NCBI RefSeq assembly: GCF_030272615.1
Contig: NC_081411.1
Span: forward strand, 831,562,160-831,626,159
Length of the DNA stretch: 64,000 nt
Direction of reading: 5' to 3'
DNA from: Cryptomeria japonica
Taxonomy: Eukaryota; Streptophyta; Pinopsida; Cupressales; Cupressaceae
A program made the translations under genes and the position numbers. Shown piece after piece: positions 33,301 through 48,300 of the stretch (its first letter is position 1; each line of letters begins with the position of its first letter). Under the pieces are notes generated by a model. It was not told the origin of the DNA, searched no databases, and saw only the letters and a program-made list of their open reading frames with translations.

Positions 33301-36300
33301 AATTTGGCCAAGCCCCTAGTTTGGTCTTTTGACCTCCACAAGTAGTCAATGAAATGAGGAAATGGAATTTGTGTGTGCTCTTAAATTCTACATGTGCATA
33401 GAACTTTAAGTACAAAATGCAATAATCTATGAGTGTTGTGACCTCAGGTATACAAGGATTTAAGACCCTAGTGTGTGTATGGAGAGAAAAGGGGATATGG
33501 AATCCCAAGGTGCCATCAAATTACAAGAGAAATTGATAAATACAAGAAAGTTCACGAATCTCTCAAAAGAGTAGAAGTTATGAGAATAATAGTAATGTTA
33601 TGACAATATCAAAATGTGCTATGAAATGACAATAAGATGAAGGGCTGGAAAGAGACAAGAGAATGAACAAATAACCTTATAGTATCACTTGGACAAAGGA
33701 GACTTGCAAGAAAAAAGGGTTCCTTAGGCTGATGAGTAGAAGCTGCAATGGCTGCGAGTAAAGTTTCTCCAATGCATATGCTTAAACATTGAACCAAGAA
33801 ACAAAAATGCTGAAAAATGCCAATGTCCAAGCTCACTAAAGCTGTTTTCGGAATTTTCTCAAGTAAGCTACAAAAATGCTGTAGAATGCTTGTGTAATTC
33901 AAATTGCATGTAAGGATGGTAGAGATTACTTTTGTAGGGAGATCAAAATGCATGCAAGAAGCTAATGTGACCCTTGCAATGTGTTCGAATCACACTGTAA
34001 TTTTACAAAAAATCTTGGAAGTTGGCTAGCAACCAATTTGGTAGGAAATGATTACCATATTATTGTACTATTGGAGGATGGTAGTGCATCCACATTGTCA
34101 TCCAAGAACAATACAGTTAAAAACATGACAAAATGGAAAGGTGACATCATAGACACGAGGAACATATACGAACCCAAGGAAAAGACTTAGATACACAAGA
34201 ACACAAAATTGAGTTGGCACCTAGGATATGGTAAAATCCAAGGTTAGGTTAAATGAACCCTAAAAACATGCTTTGGTGGATGGATGCTAAAAATGAGGTC
34301 AACATTGTTAGTGCCCAATTTGCGAGCCTCCTACAATGCATATTATACAAACCCAAGGAAAAGACTTAGACACACAAGAACACAAAATTGAGTTGGCACC
34401 TAGGATATGGTAAAATCCAATGTTAGGCCAAATGAACCCTAAAAACATGCTTTGGGGGATAGATGCTAAAAACGAGGTCAACATTGTTAGTGCCTAATTT
34501 GCGAGCCTCCTAAGTTGCACATTTGGCTATGTTTATGTTCCCTTGAGTTGTCCTTGCCACATTTACCCATTGTTGATAGTTATTTCATGTGGCTCGCCTT
34601 GTTGTGGTAAGGTGTTCAATAAAAGTTTCAAATATGTTGATGGTTTTGGGGCCTTTGTTCTTTACTAGGCTATGAGCTTGTGGGTGGATTTGGGATTTGT
34701 GCACTTCTTCGCTAGGTCTTAGGATTCTAGGTTCTCTTTGAAACCTGGACCCCACCTCTCTCCATGGCCTTATTCTTTTGTCTCCATAGGCTCTATGTCC
34801 ATTGATAGACTTGGGACTGAAGGACTAGGTCCTAAGGTCATTGGTTCCCATGCACCTTCTTCCGTTACTTGGGGTTTCAAAACTCTTTAGAATTTGAGAC
34901 CCTTGCTCCTCGTATTCCTTTGTCCTTGTCCCCCCAAAAGCTCAAATCTTCGGGAGCGTCTCAGAACTTGGCACCATGTCCTCAATGCTAGGTTTGCCTC
35001 ATTCCTTGAACTTTGCATCCCTCTTGGTATCTCAACCTTGTCGGTCCTCTCTTCTCCATGACTCCCATAGCTCTTCTCAAACCTCAAACTTTTAGGGGTT
35101 TTGAGAGCCTTTGAACTTCCCTAGGTTCTAGGTACTTTTTATCTCCCAAACCTTGTAGTTTCTTCTTGCATCTTGACTTGGCTTTCCTTCTTTCTTCCTT
35201 GTCGAACCTCATGTTTGTGTGTAATCTGAGAGTCTATAGTTGGAAAACTTGACAAAAGCTTGCTAGGCCCAAAAAGCTCGACTTGGCAAAAATTCAGCAA
35301 AGAACTTGGCAACTTATTATTGACTAGCTCATAGAATGGTAGGGGGGTGGGTGGGAATAGATTTCATTAGAAACACATTTTTTTTGCAAAATTCAAGGAT
35401 AATATGCATTCAATTAGTCCATAAATGAGTACAAAAGTGTTTTCTATTATATTTGATTGATTTGAATGCAAATTGAGTACAAAATGGAATCCTCATGTGG
35501 AATGTTGATGGCTGATAGATTGAAACAAAATGAAAATATTAAATTATATTTTTAAATCTAAAAGTAAATACAACGTTTTACATCTTATCAAAGTAATTAT
35601 ATAATGTTTCTATAATGGTCATTTGATTAGTTAGCTAGTTTAGGATATTTACTTTTCTTAGTTTGTTCTTATTTAGAATGTTTCTTTTCAGTCTTCCATT
35701 TCTGTTTTAGAAACTTTGCTTGTAATTGCTTATTTAAGGAGCCTTAGTATCTTTTGTTAATCCAGTATTGAATTATCATTTCATGGTATCAAAGCTTAGG
35801 TTCTTTTTTGGCGAATGTTTTTAGCAAAAAAATTCGTGAGTTTTCTGGTGTTTTTTCCACAAAAAATGATGGAATGGTTTTGCTTGATTTTTTCCACAAA
35901 AATTAGGGAGTTTTATTTCTGTTTACTACTCGTGATGGTTGCGAGTAAAGTTTTGAACAGACTGTTGGGTTTTATACGATTTTCTCCTCAAAAATTGCGG
36001 ATGGGTGTTTTGATTTTTCTCCACAAAAAATCATGGATGGGTGTTTTGATTTTTCTCCACAAAAAATCATGGAGGGTTTTGCATGATTTTCTCTTTAAAA
36101 ATCGTGTTTTCTCTGTTAGTTTTTTGTACGATTTTTTCACACAAAAATCGTGGGTTCTTTCTTTGCTAGAGGGTTTTTTGATTTTTTCCACAATAAATTA
36201 TGCAAGGTGTTGTTGTTTTCTGGGTTTTCTGATTTTTTTCCAAAAAAATTATGATATGTTTTTTGCGCGAGTTTTGTGAAGCTAATATCAGTGTCTTTGG

Positions 36301-39300
36301 ATAAAGGGAGGGATGGCTTTGTTACACGATATCATGTTGGAAGGATTAAGGTAAATTTGTTCATATCTAGAAATTCTGCAGAACCAAGGAGGGTCTCAGC
36401 AGCAGGCTCATGTCGCAGCCTTCTATGCATTCATGGCTAAATAACAATTGAGCCCAAGAGCGTCAAACAAACAACCAAGTCAATCTGATCCCTTGGCCCA
36501 CAAGCAACCAACTCAACAGGGGGCCACAAGTAACCAACTCAATGGTTGTGTAGTCAATTGAGGGGACCCATACTCCAGCATCTCCCTATTATGTTTCCTT
36601 GCTTGTTTCTAATATGATTGCTTTATTAAATTCCAATGAATAATTACTAATCCTAAATCCTTGATGAAATGGTGCAATGTAATCCAATAATAAATAAATT
36701 AAAGACTTCATAGGAGATTCCATAATAAACAATAGACTTATCCCTATTGCATACCAATTACTTCAGAAATATAATAGTTTGCTAAATCTCACTGCTTCAT
36801 AATTTCAGCTTATTACTGCTTAATAATCCTAATTACTCCTTCCCTTCTTATCTAGAACAGACCTCAATTATTGATCCCTTTTCTGCAGATCAGAACTGCC
36901 TTATATTTTAAATCAGAACTTATTCTATTTCCTTCCATACCCATCTCTATGAATAAACCCACCCTTTTTATTTTCTTCATGAAGGGATAAAGAGTCACCA
37001 TTTTTCACAAAGGACACAATTCGCTCAAGTGACGTGTCCCTCAATGCAAATTGCTTTATTTGTCTTTTTCTCATTTTGGTGAGTGCGTTTTGCTGTTTTC
37101 CCAGGTGGAAACAATTTTATAAAAATTGAAAATAATCATGCTTAATGTTTTTTGTTGGTCAGCAATTTGAAGTTCATCCCAGATCATATTTCAGCAAATT
37201 TTGTACAAGTTCTAAAAGTATCTCTAAGATCAATTTCAGTTGTCTTTTTGATTGCATAAATTGAAAGTATTCAACCAGCTTTGCATCGTTTTTTCAGTAT
37301 TAGAATTACCTTTCGGCAAAAAAATTAGGAATATGTTTGTGTAAAAAAGGGGAATTATATAATAAACTAAAAAAATAATTTCTATGGAACAGGCAAGCCA
37401 AAGATGTTATCAAAGCTGTCAAGAAACGTATGGGACATAAGAGTCCAAGGGTTCAACTACTTGCTTTGACGGTAAGACTGAAATTGCAAGTTTTAAATAA
37501 AGTAAACTCATTATAGACTTTTTTTATGGGGAATTTTATTTCTATCCATGGTTGACAAAAAAATAAATGCTCCTGCTGTTAGCTCATTTAAAAAAAAGAA
37601 GTAAATTTCATATCTCAAGATGAATCATAATATCTAACTTTTGATGCCAAAAGCTAAACAGTTTTCATGATCAGTCTACATGATAGTTTTTGCATAATTT
37701 ATGTCCATCATTTTCAAGTTAATGTTTGTCTTTTTCAGTTTCTAAGTTTCCTTGAGTTTGCTTTGTCAAAAATATTTATGCTTATGATTCAAGTACTGTT
37801 TTATATTTTTTGATTGTTTGATGTTACTTGCAATACGCATTTTGGGGAAGTTATCATCACCATTAGTTTAATTTTTATTCAAATAGTTGTAAATTTTTAA
37901 GCTAGCTAAATAATTTGACAAATGTTGTGCTATAATCGTGGATGCCTAATGATGTTACAAACTTGCAATTACATGACAGCAATAATTTTCATACTGCTAG
38001 AAATTATCTTTTTTGGCTAGCTTTATGGATAAGGTAACAGTGGGATTTTACACAAAAGAGCTAAGTTTTATGTTAATATTAAGGAAAGTGTTCTCACTAG
38101 GACCAATGTACATAGGTTTTCATCATGACCACCCTCTTATCCTCAATTGTTTGTTGGCTTGAAAGATGAACATTTAACTGTCCACATGCTCAATAGAAAT
38201 TTCAGGGAACCTTGTGAGCTGCCTGTTGCTGAATTTAATCACTCTGATGCCCTTTAATTTGTTAGTGGGTTTTTGAAACTGAACTAAATGTTTTGAAGGA
38301 CTGTTACAAGTTCAATCCAGTTACTCGCATTCTTATTTGAAGACTCTTGGTTACTTGAGATTTAACAACTTTTATTAAAAGTTGTAGTCTGTAAGCTCTG
38401 TGCTGTAATTTATGTCAAAGGTATTTCGCTGGAGCAGGGTAGTTTTTACACCTGAAAGGACCTCTCACGTCCTCCTTTCCAATAAGTTCTCATGATGTTC
38501 TGAAGTTCCATTTCCCATTTCCTGTGGGCTTGGGAAAATAATACTAGAGAAGTGATTTAATAACCTTTAAGTGATTTATGCTTTTTATGTTTTCATAAGT
38601 GATCATATGTGTTTTTATAAAGTGGGGTCTTTGTAATTAAAACAAAACTTTATTCAGTACTCCTTAGTAGGATTGGAAGAGGCATTTTGAGAATTTGAAA
38701 GGATTTTGTTTTTGGAGGGAAAACTTGGGCGCTCAAGGGTTTATATAAGCAAGGCTTTTGGCCAAAGGATGTATGCTTGTTTATTATCTCGCTCCTTCAA
38801 ATGGATTGGACATCTTGTTCATCTATTACTGGAGATTGGAGGATGGAGATCCCCTGATTTTTATAGCTGGATTTGTAGATGGAAACTCTTAATTCAGAAT
38901 TGAGCAATCCTATTTAAAGATTGAGTTTGAGATTCAAAGTTGCAGATTGAAATGAAGTTTATTCATGGCAAAAATAATTGTTTGTAGCCGCTCACATAGG
39001 TGCCAATTTCTGATTTTTTTGTGCGGATTTTAGCACCAGATTTCTGAGTTTTAACACATGAAATTAAACATCTATATTAATTTCTTTATTGTATTTTCAG
39101 TTTGTCTTGTAATTGTGTAGTCGATATTTTGAATCTTGATTATTAGGGCATGTTTTTGTAATGCACAATGTAAATGAAGGATTCTACACATTTATCTTGT
39201 TTGGGAACCCGATTCGTAAATTTGTGTATTGCTTTTATTGAAAAATTGTGATTAAATCTAGTTTATTAATTCTGTTAAATATATTTAAAGCTGCAGTTTA

Positions 39301-42300
39301 TCTTTAATGGTGAACGTGACTTAGGGAAAAATGTTATTTGCACAAATGCGAGGGAAACTTTTTGGGTTTGCTAAAGTCATGTGGAAATTGAGTAGAGTTT
39401 GTCATTTCAGGGTAAGGTAGTGAAGGCTAAAGCATAACATGGGGACAATATTGCTGTTGTGTAAACATTAATCTAATCTTGGGTTTTATAAGGTTTTGGT
39501 TAAATATTTAGTTTGAAATATATTTGTCCAAGGCAAAGTATATTTGTTGAAGGATTTAAAGGAATATTACCAATGTTTGGCTTGGGACATCACAGTGGTA
39601 TTAAAGCATATCACTTAAACTATATATCTATAGAGGGCTTTAAGTAATATTTGTGTAAGATATTATTGGGGACATTGTAGTGGCATTAGTGCTGGTTTTC
39701 CTAACAGCATGTGAATCATGGGATCATGGTATGTGTAAGATATTATTGGGGACATTGTAGTGGCATTAGTGCTGGTTTTCCTACCAGCATGTGAATCATG
39801 GGATCATGGTATGATTTCCTATTGCCAGATTTTCTTTGGAACTACCTACGCGAGCATTCTAGAGCTATGACCATTCTGGAGCATCTTATGAGATATAAGC
39901 ATCCATTTCCACTTCCTTTGGAATCTCTTTAATGAGTGGAAGTGATTCTAATCCATTTATATTCAATTTGGTCCTGTAGTTGATGCCTTGCAATAACTCA
40001 CAGTGGTTGTATACTCAGCATTGCAATCCAGGGGGCCCTTATCACCAAGTTTCGCTAAAGAAGATTCACTCATCCTGATATGATGTGGGCATTTTGGCCA
40101 CAAAAAGACATCACATCACCTTTGGCATTACTTGTGGTGGCCTTTTGTTTAGAACCAAGTTGAGGATTTCATCTGTTAGTGCTCTCTTTGTAGCTAGTCT
40201 AAGCTTTCCAATTGAATGCATGGATTATATCAACTGTTACTGGTACTTTTTTGCAGAAGCATTGATGCCCAAGTTGGAAAAGTAGCTATATGATTATCGA
40301 GAAATAAAATCCTGGGAGTAAAGAAAGCATGTTGATTCCTGAATATGGAAACCACAGGAGCAAGTCTAGATTTGAAGAGCTCATAAATCATCAATCAAAG
40401 ACATATGCAAACGAATGAGTCTTCCAAAGTGGAACTTAATCACAGTTTTTGAAATGAAACGATCCTGATGTTCTCATTACATTTTATATTTATTTTAAGC
40501 AACAATGAAGAGAGGCCTGACTTTGTTATTGACAGACATAATATCAAGGCACATTTGATATTGAGATCTCATTATTTATAAAACACAAGAACAAAATGTC
40601 ATCACGTCAAGCTAGGGCTAATACTGATCACATATCTAATAATCCTTGTGTACTTGTACTGTTGTATGTAAATGAGGCACTGTAATGAAAGATTACCATG
40701 ATGGAGCTCGTTTATTTGACAAAATAATTTTCTTTTGTCCTTGCAAATGTTTTTTTCCTTTCCGAGGTTCTTTGGCAGAAAAGTTTCAATTTGCAAACAA
40801 TTTCTAGTTTTATTAAGCTCTACATGATTTACTATTTAATCTAACCTAAATACAACGTGTCTATAGGTTTCCATATCATTGTCTTCAGCAGATACTCTTA
40901 TTATGAATGTAATATGTAACTAACAATATATTTAAAGAATAACTGACATAATAAAATTTCAAATATTATGATATGGTTATTCATTAGAATTTGTTACATA
41001 GTTGGATCAAATTTTAGGCACTGTTCATCATGTCTCCTTTTCTTCTTGCAGCTCTTGGAGACAATGATAAAAAATTGTGGGGAAATTGTACATTACCAAG
41101 TTGCTGAAAGAAACATTCTTCAAGAGATGGTTAAAATTGTGAGAAAAAAGGTTTGTGTATGATGTAAACCTTTTTTTTGCAATTTTTCTATTATTATGAA
41201 GTATATTAAGAAAGACAGAGAGAAGAAATTATATTAATTTCTACAGATGACCTAAGCAGGTCTCCGAAAATTCAAATTACAATAGCTAATCATTTATGCT
41301 AAAAGTGAAGTACTTCAAATTAAACTATGGAGTTATTTGCTTTTGTATGTTCTAGCATAAGTATACACATTGGTTCATTGATAAGGCAACATGATAAAGG
41401 TTTGAGATATATGTGAGACCGAGCACTACTTTTTGATTCTTATTCATTTTTTAATTGACTCTAAGATTAGGAGAGGTGCATTTTACTTATAATAGCGTAC
41501 ACTTAATCTGTTTTAAACTTATAAGCTGAACTTTGACAGGCAGTTTCAAATCATGAAATAAGTTCTAAGCAATGCATACACAGCTAATTGAGGACAGAAA
41601 ATAAATTAATGATGATTAATCTATCAAGTTTATTAACTCCTATTAGTGCAACTGCATAAATTTGTGGTACACATCCTTTTGCAGGACACTTCTTTCACTC
41701 ATGCAAGAAACAGGGTATCCATATCTAAGATGACTGAAATGGTTAGGTTCACTTTGTTAAGTTGAGGACTCACATTATCTCTCATTAAGACACAAAGAAT
41801 AAAATAATAATTCAAAAACTTCCCCTCACTGTTTTCTTGGTTGAACCGTACCCAGCAACACCTCTGGCATATTCAAATGTTTCACAGTCAAGATGCTTGA
41901 TGGAAGTATCTTTCATTTATTCTAATATTGGTGCAAAGATCAACTCAATTTGACAGTAGCCCATTGAACCATCTTGTGGTCATGGAACACAATAATTTAG
42001 GCAATCTTTAGAATGTTTTTCATTATCACAACAACTGTTGACAACCGAGATACCTTAGAAACTGTCTGAACCAGATAGCTTCAGTCATGGTAGAAGAACA
42101 CAAATGAGTTATTTGTATTGTCACTCAAGACAATATGTGTCAGACTGTTAACGTGACTTGGTGGTTAAAACGTAAAACTCAGCAATTAATGCTACTGTTG
42201 GTTTGACTTGTGAGTCAAAGCAACAGTTTCAGAGATCTCAATGGCCAATAAAATAATCAAGAAAAATAACTGTTCTTTTGTAGATTTCAAAATATTTTCT

Positions 42301-45300
42301 ACTTTCTTTTGATAAATTGAGCTTTTTATGAGTATTACCCAAAATTTCCCCTAGTACTATGATTGTTGTAGGCTGTAGCTATGGTATTATGTGCTATATC
42401 AATTGTAGTGTTCGACTCTGTTCAATCAATGAAAGAGTGGCATTGAGTTGCTTTCAACTGCTTCAAGCCCTAAATGTTGAATCAAGTCAAGCAATATCTT
42501 GAAGTGGACCTTTTTTATGTCTGCTGCTGGTCAATCTTTGTCTGAAAATCCTTCAAGTCTAGAGTTTTTCTTGTGGACATCTAAAGGTCACATTGCAGTG
42601 TGCCTTGCAAGTATTTCAACATGAGGGGATTGGCCATTTATGTGGAAAATATGCCGACAGAATATAATATTCAATCTAGTTGCAGGCATATAAATCAAAT
42701 TACACCTAGTTATCATTACAAAATGCCATCCGCTATATTATTTCCACATTACGTGACAAAGTAGTGCTTATATCAAATGGGGTAGTTTTGTCTTGTGCTC
42801 CTTCATTTTGATCTTGTTAATAATTTTGCATATGCACTTGGGCTGAGAATAAAGACTTTGTAATGAACAAATAATGAACATACAAAACATGTAAATTTGT
42901 AATCACTTGGTTTTTCCGAACCTTGATATACTGGTATGAACTTTTTTAAGACTTCTCAAAATCATCCAGAATGAAATATTCATCAATCTTAAGATACCAT
43001 GCTCTAGAGGCATGCGTCAACTTGCATGTTGTCTTTTTGGGATGACACAAGATGTGCTTGGCTTTATTTAGCATGGCATATAACTGCTTGGTACACCTTT
43101 CCTCAATCAAATTTCCCTTGAAGAAAGTATTTTCACATCAAATTGATGGAGATTCCATCTAAATTAGGCACCCAAAACAATGGTGTATTTTGTAGTTGCA
43201 CTTCTGGCAACAGATGCAAAAGTTTGTTTATGATCCATGTATTCTTTGTGCTTACACCATCTGGCTACCAATATAACTTTTAGCCAGTAAATACCTCATG
43301 TAGTTTCTACTCAGTCTTGTTAGACCCATTTGTACCCATTAGCTTCTTTTCCTCCTGTTAACTTTGATAAATGTAGATCTTTCATATGAATGATATTGAT
43401 TTATTTTTCCTTTGAATCATAGGAGCAAAAATCGTTTGGGGGAAAAATCGGCAAATAAGATTTTTTGAAAAAATTGGATTGTAAAAAATTGTAGAAAAAT
43501 AGAAAAAATGTACTTTCATTTTTAAAAACTTGAGGGCATTTCCATAGCATAGAGATATAGAGAGCAAATAAAATAGTGTAACCCATGAATTGTAGAAAAT
43601 AGATTTTTGTTGTTTATATTCATATTGCTGACTACATTGGCAAATATTCAGTTAACTTTATAAAAGGGCAGTCACCAAATACACCAAATAATTGTCCAAG
43701 TCTGAGACCAAATATTAGCTAAGTCTATGAAGTAACTGAGATCAAATTTATCAGCCAACAATCCAGCTACTGTTGAGAATTTAGTAAAAGTGGAAGCTAT
43801 TTTGAAGTGATCCAAGATCTTCATTGTGATTGGAGCAAGGAGTTTTCTAGGGGTAGTTCAATATTCAAGAAAGCTTTTCAAATCATATTCCACAATTGCA
43901 ATGCTTTATATTCCCTAGTGGCAATTGGTAAGTCCTTTATATGGGGTAGAATTCAACAAAAGGCTTTTATTTAGTTGAAGTAAAAGATTAGCAAGCCATT
44001 GGTTTTGGCAATACCTAGCTTGCAACCACTATTGTAGGTGGAGACAAATGTTAATGATTATGTTTTGGAGGCTGTGTTATTACAAGTATGTAAGCTTGTT
44101 TGTTGTCATTCAGATTTGTTTCCTGGAGCACTTTGGATATATTGCTCATATAATGAATTGTATGTCTTTGTCTGAGTAAAAATTACTATATCAGTTATAA
44201 ATTAAAAATCCTATATCCTATATCTATATCTATATATATTATATATGTCTTTGGATGTTTAGTGTTGTGGTAGAAACACTTCATTGGTGAGGTGGCCAGC
44301 AAGGTTCAAACACCTGCTGGGCCATTGAGCTTGCAAGCCTTGTGCCTTTGTTGGGCTATTGAGCTTGTGGGTTTGAACAAGTGAAGTGTAAATGATGGCT
44401 TCGCAGAAATGGCCTCGTTAGAGGAGATCCTTTGTAAATGGTTTCTTTGGGCTCAGACCAAGCTAAAAATCCGAGTTTCCTCAATCAAAAAAATATGTAT
44501 TATATATTATATTGAAAAATAAATATATACATTATTTTTAATTTATAGTCTATTATATAACCATTAATACATATTAATAGTCTATAATAGTTTAAATTTT
44601 AAAACTATGTTATAGTATTATAATCTAGCTTACCTAGTGATGTGTCTTCGTCCCCTAGCCATTTGAGGGATGGGGGGACGCCCCCTTGCTGTCCCAGCTA
44701 CACCAAAAAACCTAGGAATCGCTAGGAAATGCTAGGAAACATCCCCAGCTGTTTGGGGATGGCTTGCCTGCTCGGTTTCCTCCATCCCCAAAATAGCTAG
44801 CTGTCCCTCGGGCTTGGAATGATTCTAGGCTTTACCGAAAAAAAGAAAGTTTTTTCTTAGTTTTCTTTGCTCCACTGGTCTGTGGATGGTCTGTGGGGGG
44901 GCCACAAGAACTTCTAAACCACAAAAGAACCCTAAAATGACATAAACCAAACCAAAACACCAACCCAACAATTATAGCTAGCTGGGCTACCATTGGATGA
45001 TCCACTTCTGCTAGAGGGTGATAGTGACTCAGATAGCTCGAATGAGGCTTAGTTTCATAGACTATTGTATTTTGATGTTTGAAACTTTTAGATATTGATA
45101 GACCATGGTTTTTTGATGTTTGAGACTCCTGTTATAGCATCCCCAAAACACCGTTGAATGTAGATTATAAACTATAGGGGTTTGCTCCTTCCTTGTCAAA
45201 GTGCCATCTATAAAAGTGCATATTAGTTATAATTTTAGAGTTAGTGCATGGTATGAATTATATAATTGTTCACATCAGAATTCATGGGGCGAGGGGTGTG

Positions 45301-48300
45301 CAGAGAGCTGGAGTCATATCAAAGCCGCTATTTAGAGCAGATTTGCCAGCTGCTTCGACCCTATCTCATATGCCCCCCACGATTTAGGATGATTGAGGCC
45401 CTTTCAAATTCGGTTGCTGACCGCCATTGCTCCTTCTGCTCTCTCTATTTAGGGATTTTCAGAGGTCGGAAAGAAAACTAAGGGACAAAATAACAATCTA
45501 TTTTCACGTTGATTCTACTTGGACTTTGATTCCATCTCGGATTGGCCCTATTTTTGATCAATTCAGTAATTTCACAAGTTATTCTAGGGTTTTGCGGGTT
45601 TTGGCAAGAACTTTTTTTGCCTTTTTTTTGTTTTTTAACATGATTTAAATGTGAAAAATTGTTGAAAATTGGGTTAACGATTTTTTTTGCGAATCAAGAT
45701 TTTTTCAGGGAAGAAATCGGCTTGCTACACGATTCGCGATTAATCAATCATAATTGCATTTTTTTGCAGATTATTGCTTCTTTGCTTTGAAGTACTCTAC
45801 TTTTACTCCTCATCTCAAAAGTGGACTCTTTTGTGCATAATTTATCAAATTCCCATCTTAGACTGCTAGGTCCCTTCATGACCAAGGACTTGTTTCCACA
45901 CTAAATTTTGGACATTTCAGATTTGTCATTCTCTAATCAAATTTTATTGAACCACTATGGTCAGAAGGCCCCAAAACCCCAAGAACAATTTCCTTTCATT
46001 GAAAGCAGACTTCAGATCCAAGCATTTTCATGTTTTGAAGTTGTATGGGTTATATTTTTGGATTTGAAGCCTTGCATCATAAAATATTATTATTATTATT
46101 TTTTCCCTATAAGGTTTGTCACTGTATTTTGGTGCAAACATTTAAAAAATAAATAATGGTAATAATATCCATGTTGTATTAGATTGATAGTTGCACTCAA
46201 ATATCAAAGCAATAACCATGACTAATCACCACATAATGTTAATCAAAATATCACATCATCTCAAGGAGACCAAGAATGGGGGATGTTATAGAAATCCTTT
46301 TGGGAAGATCAATGACATAAGAGCTCATTAGTTTAAGAACGATCTCGTTGCCTTGTTTCCTAGTTATTTTCCAAGCATTGAGGATTATCTTTCAAAGGTC
46401 AAGTTTCTAAGATTGCAATTATAGGATTTGGAAGCAAATAGAAGGTAAATAGATGATCCATTCTATTCTAGCCAAGATGGAGAGACCTTTTTATGTTATT
46501 GTATTCACCTTTTACCCCACCTGAAATGTTTAATGAGCAAAATTCATAATGCCATCTTTTGATAAATTTTGTGAGTTATTTTTGAGGGCTTAGGATAGGC
46601 TCATTCAAGTTGTGGCAATTTCTACAAAGCTCTTTAAGAGCCAAGCATTGGTTGCAAATCATTTTGAGGATCCAAAGAATAGTAAGCAATTATTTAAAGG
46701 TTGATAAGGACCTCGTTCCAAACCTAGTTAAGATTCTTTTCTGTCCAAGCCTTCGAAATAAAGAATTCTACTAAGCATTGATCATTTTGTGGAAAAGATG
46801 GTTTCTTGGATTCAAATTGTTGGGACAAGGTAATAGTTTTGGAAGAAGTGATGAAGAAGGACAAGATTTAGATTGGCAAGCCTTGTCATTTCCATCAATT
46901 TCTTCAAAAGATAGAACAAAAGCAATCTTTAAAAATGCTTATACCTTAACACTTAAACAACATTAATCAAGGAGGAGTAAATTCTAATCTCTGAGATTTT
47001 AGTTACAGCCAATTCAATAGATGAGTTTTCTAGCATTAATGAATGTAACATGTCACAATGTTTTGTGAGAATTTCTTGTCTTTTAGAAGTCTTAGGATCA
47101 AATACAACCGACATGAAAGATGTAATGAGTAGAATGATGTTTTATATTTTCTTGCCTTTTCAACCTAAGTTATCGATTCGGGTACGGATTTAGGTACGGA
47201 TTCGTGGATTTGGCAAAATTTTTTTTGGTATGGGTACGGGTACGAGTACATTCGTACATATATATATTTTTTAATTTTATATATACATATATATATGTTT
47301 CCATGCATTTCATGCATCATAAGGGGCAAAATTAGGGTTTAGATTAAAAAATACTGGAGAAGGTGTTTTTTAATTGTTTTTTGTGTTTTTATGACCCGTG
47401 GGCCTTGTTTTTGGGAACCCACGGGCCTTGGTTCTCCCGAGTCTGCTCAAGTTCTCCCTAGGTTCCACTTGGGTCCTGCCCAGGTGGTTGGGTTCTCTAT
47501 GCCATAGAGAACCCACAGATAACTCAACCACTTGGGCAAGACCTGGGTGGAACCTATAGAGAACCCGGGGAGAACTAGGACCAGGCAAGAACTAGGACCC
47601 GGACCTAGCCTATTTTGCCAAGAACCGGTATCTTAATTTTCAACAAATCATGTCACCATCCATCGTATATCTCATATTGATGGAGGTAGGTCTAATGATT
47701 TTTTCCCACATAGTGCATTTGATAGAAAATTGCAAGACCTTGAATTGGTTGTTACTTCTAAAAGGGTGACAAAGCTTCTTAATTGTGTAAAGTTTGGTAC
47801 TTTTGATCTCTCACTCTTCCAATGCAATTATTGCTTATGTTGATGGATTGAGCAAGTTAAAGCACGAGCATAATGGGCATTTTAACTTTTGATACCTATA
47901 GCATTTGAGCGCATATAAAATGGTCAAAGATCTTCCTAGAATTTCTTGTTGTGGAAGAGCTTGTCAAGGTTATGTATGTGGGAAAATCACATGGAAGTGT
48001 TTCAGGAAGGAAAGGAATGGAGACTCAACTCCACTTCAATTGGTTCGAGGATAATTTTTACTTAAGGGTATCATTTTCAGGAGAAAAGCATGCACTCACT
48101 TTTATTGACGAATTCTCAAAGTAAACTTTGTAGTGTAAAAATGAAATCTTTGAGGATAACTTTGTTGTCTTTAAGGCCGTTGGTGAAAAGAAATATGGAA
48201 TTCTTATTTAGTTGCTCATGAGAGACAATGGATGCATATGTGAACAATACCTTCAAAGATTTTTGCACCACACATGGGAAACAATTGCGACATATAGCTA

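Larger units (their letters stand above)
27379..37392 (+). other. TOL intron 1 (10,014 bp)
   Basis: GTAAGC…AACAG. It holds a 46-bp minisatellite (27,901-28,249), diffuse degenerate repeats (about 27,480-29,480), a 179-bp tandem duplication (34,171-34,513) and a copia-like primer site with repetitive leader (35,784-36,280). The rest (about 29,500-34,100 and 36,560-37,390) is ordinary AT-rich sequence in which I see nothing. Confidence 0.85.

Noticed and set aside
35815-36279. A 154-codon plus-strand open frame
   Set aside because: It is kept open by a tandem AT-rich leader repeat, and its residues are a low-complexity Phe/Leu/Lys pattern. It is not a protein-coding gene.
45266-45648. Two overlapping plus-strand frames near 45.3-45.6 kb
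   Set aside because: The text does not align with any known protein and shifts frame without a pattern. It may be part of an old LTR, but there is no partner copy.
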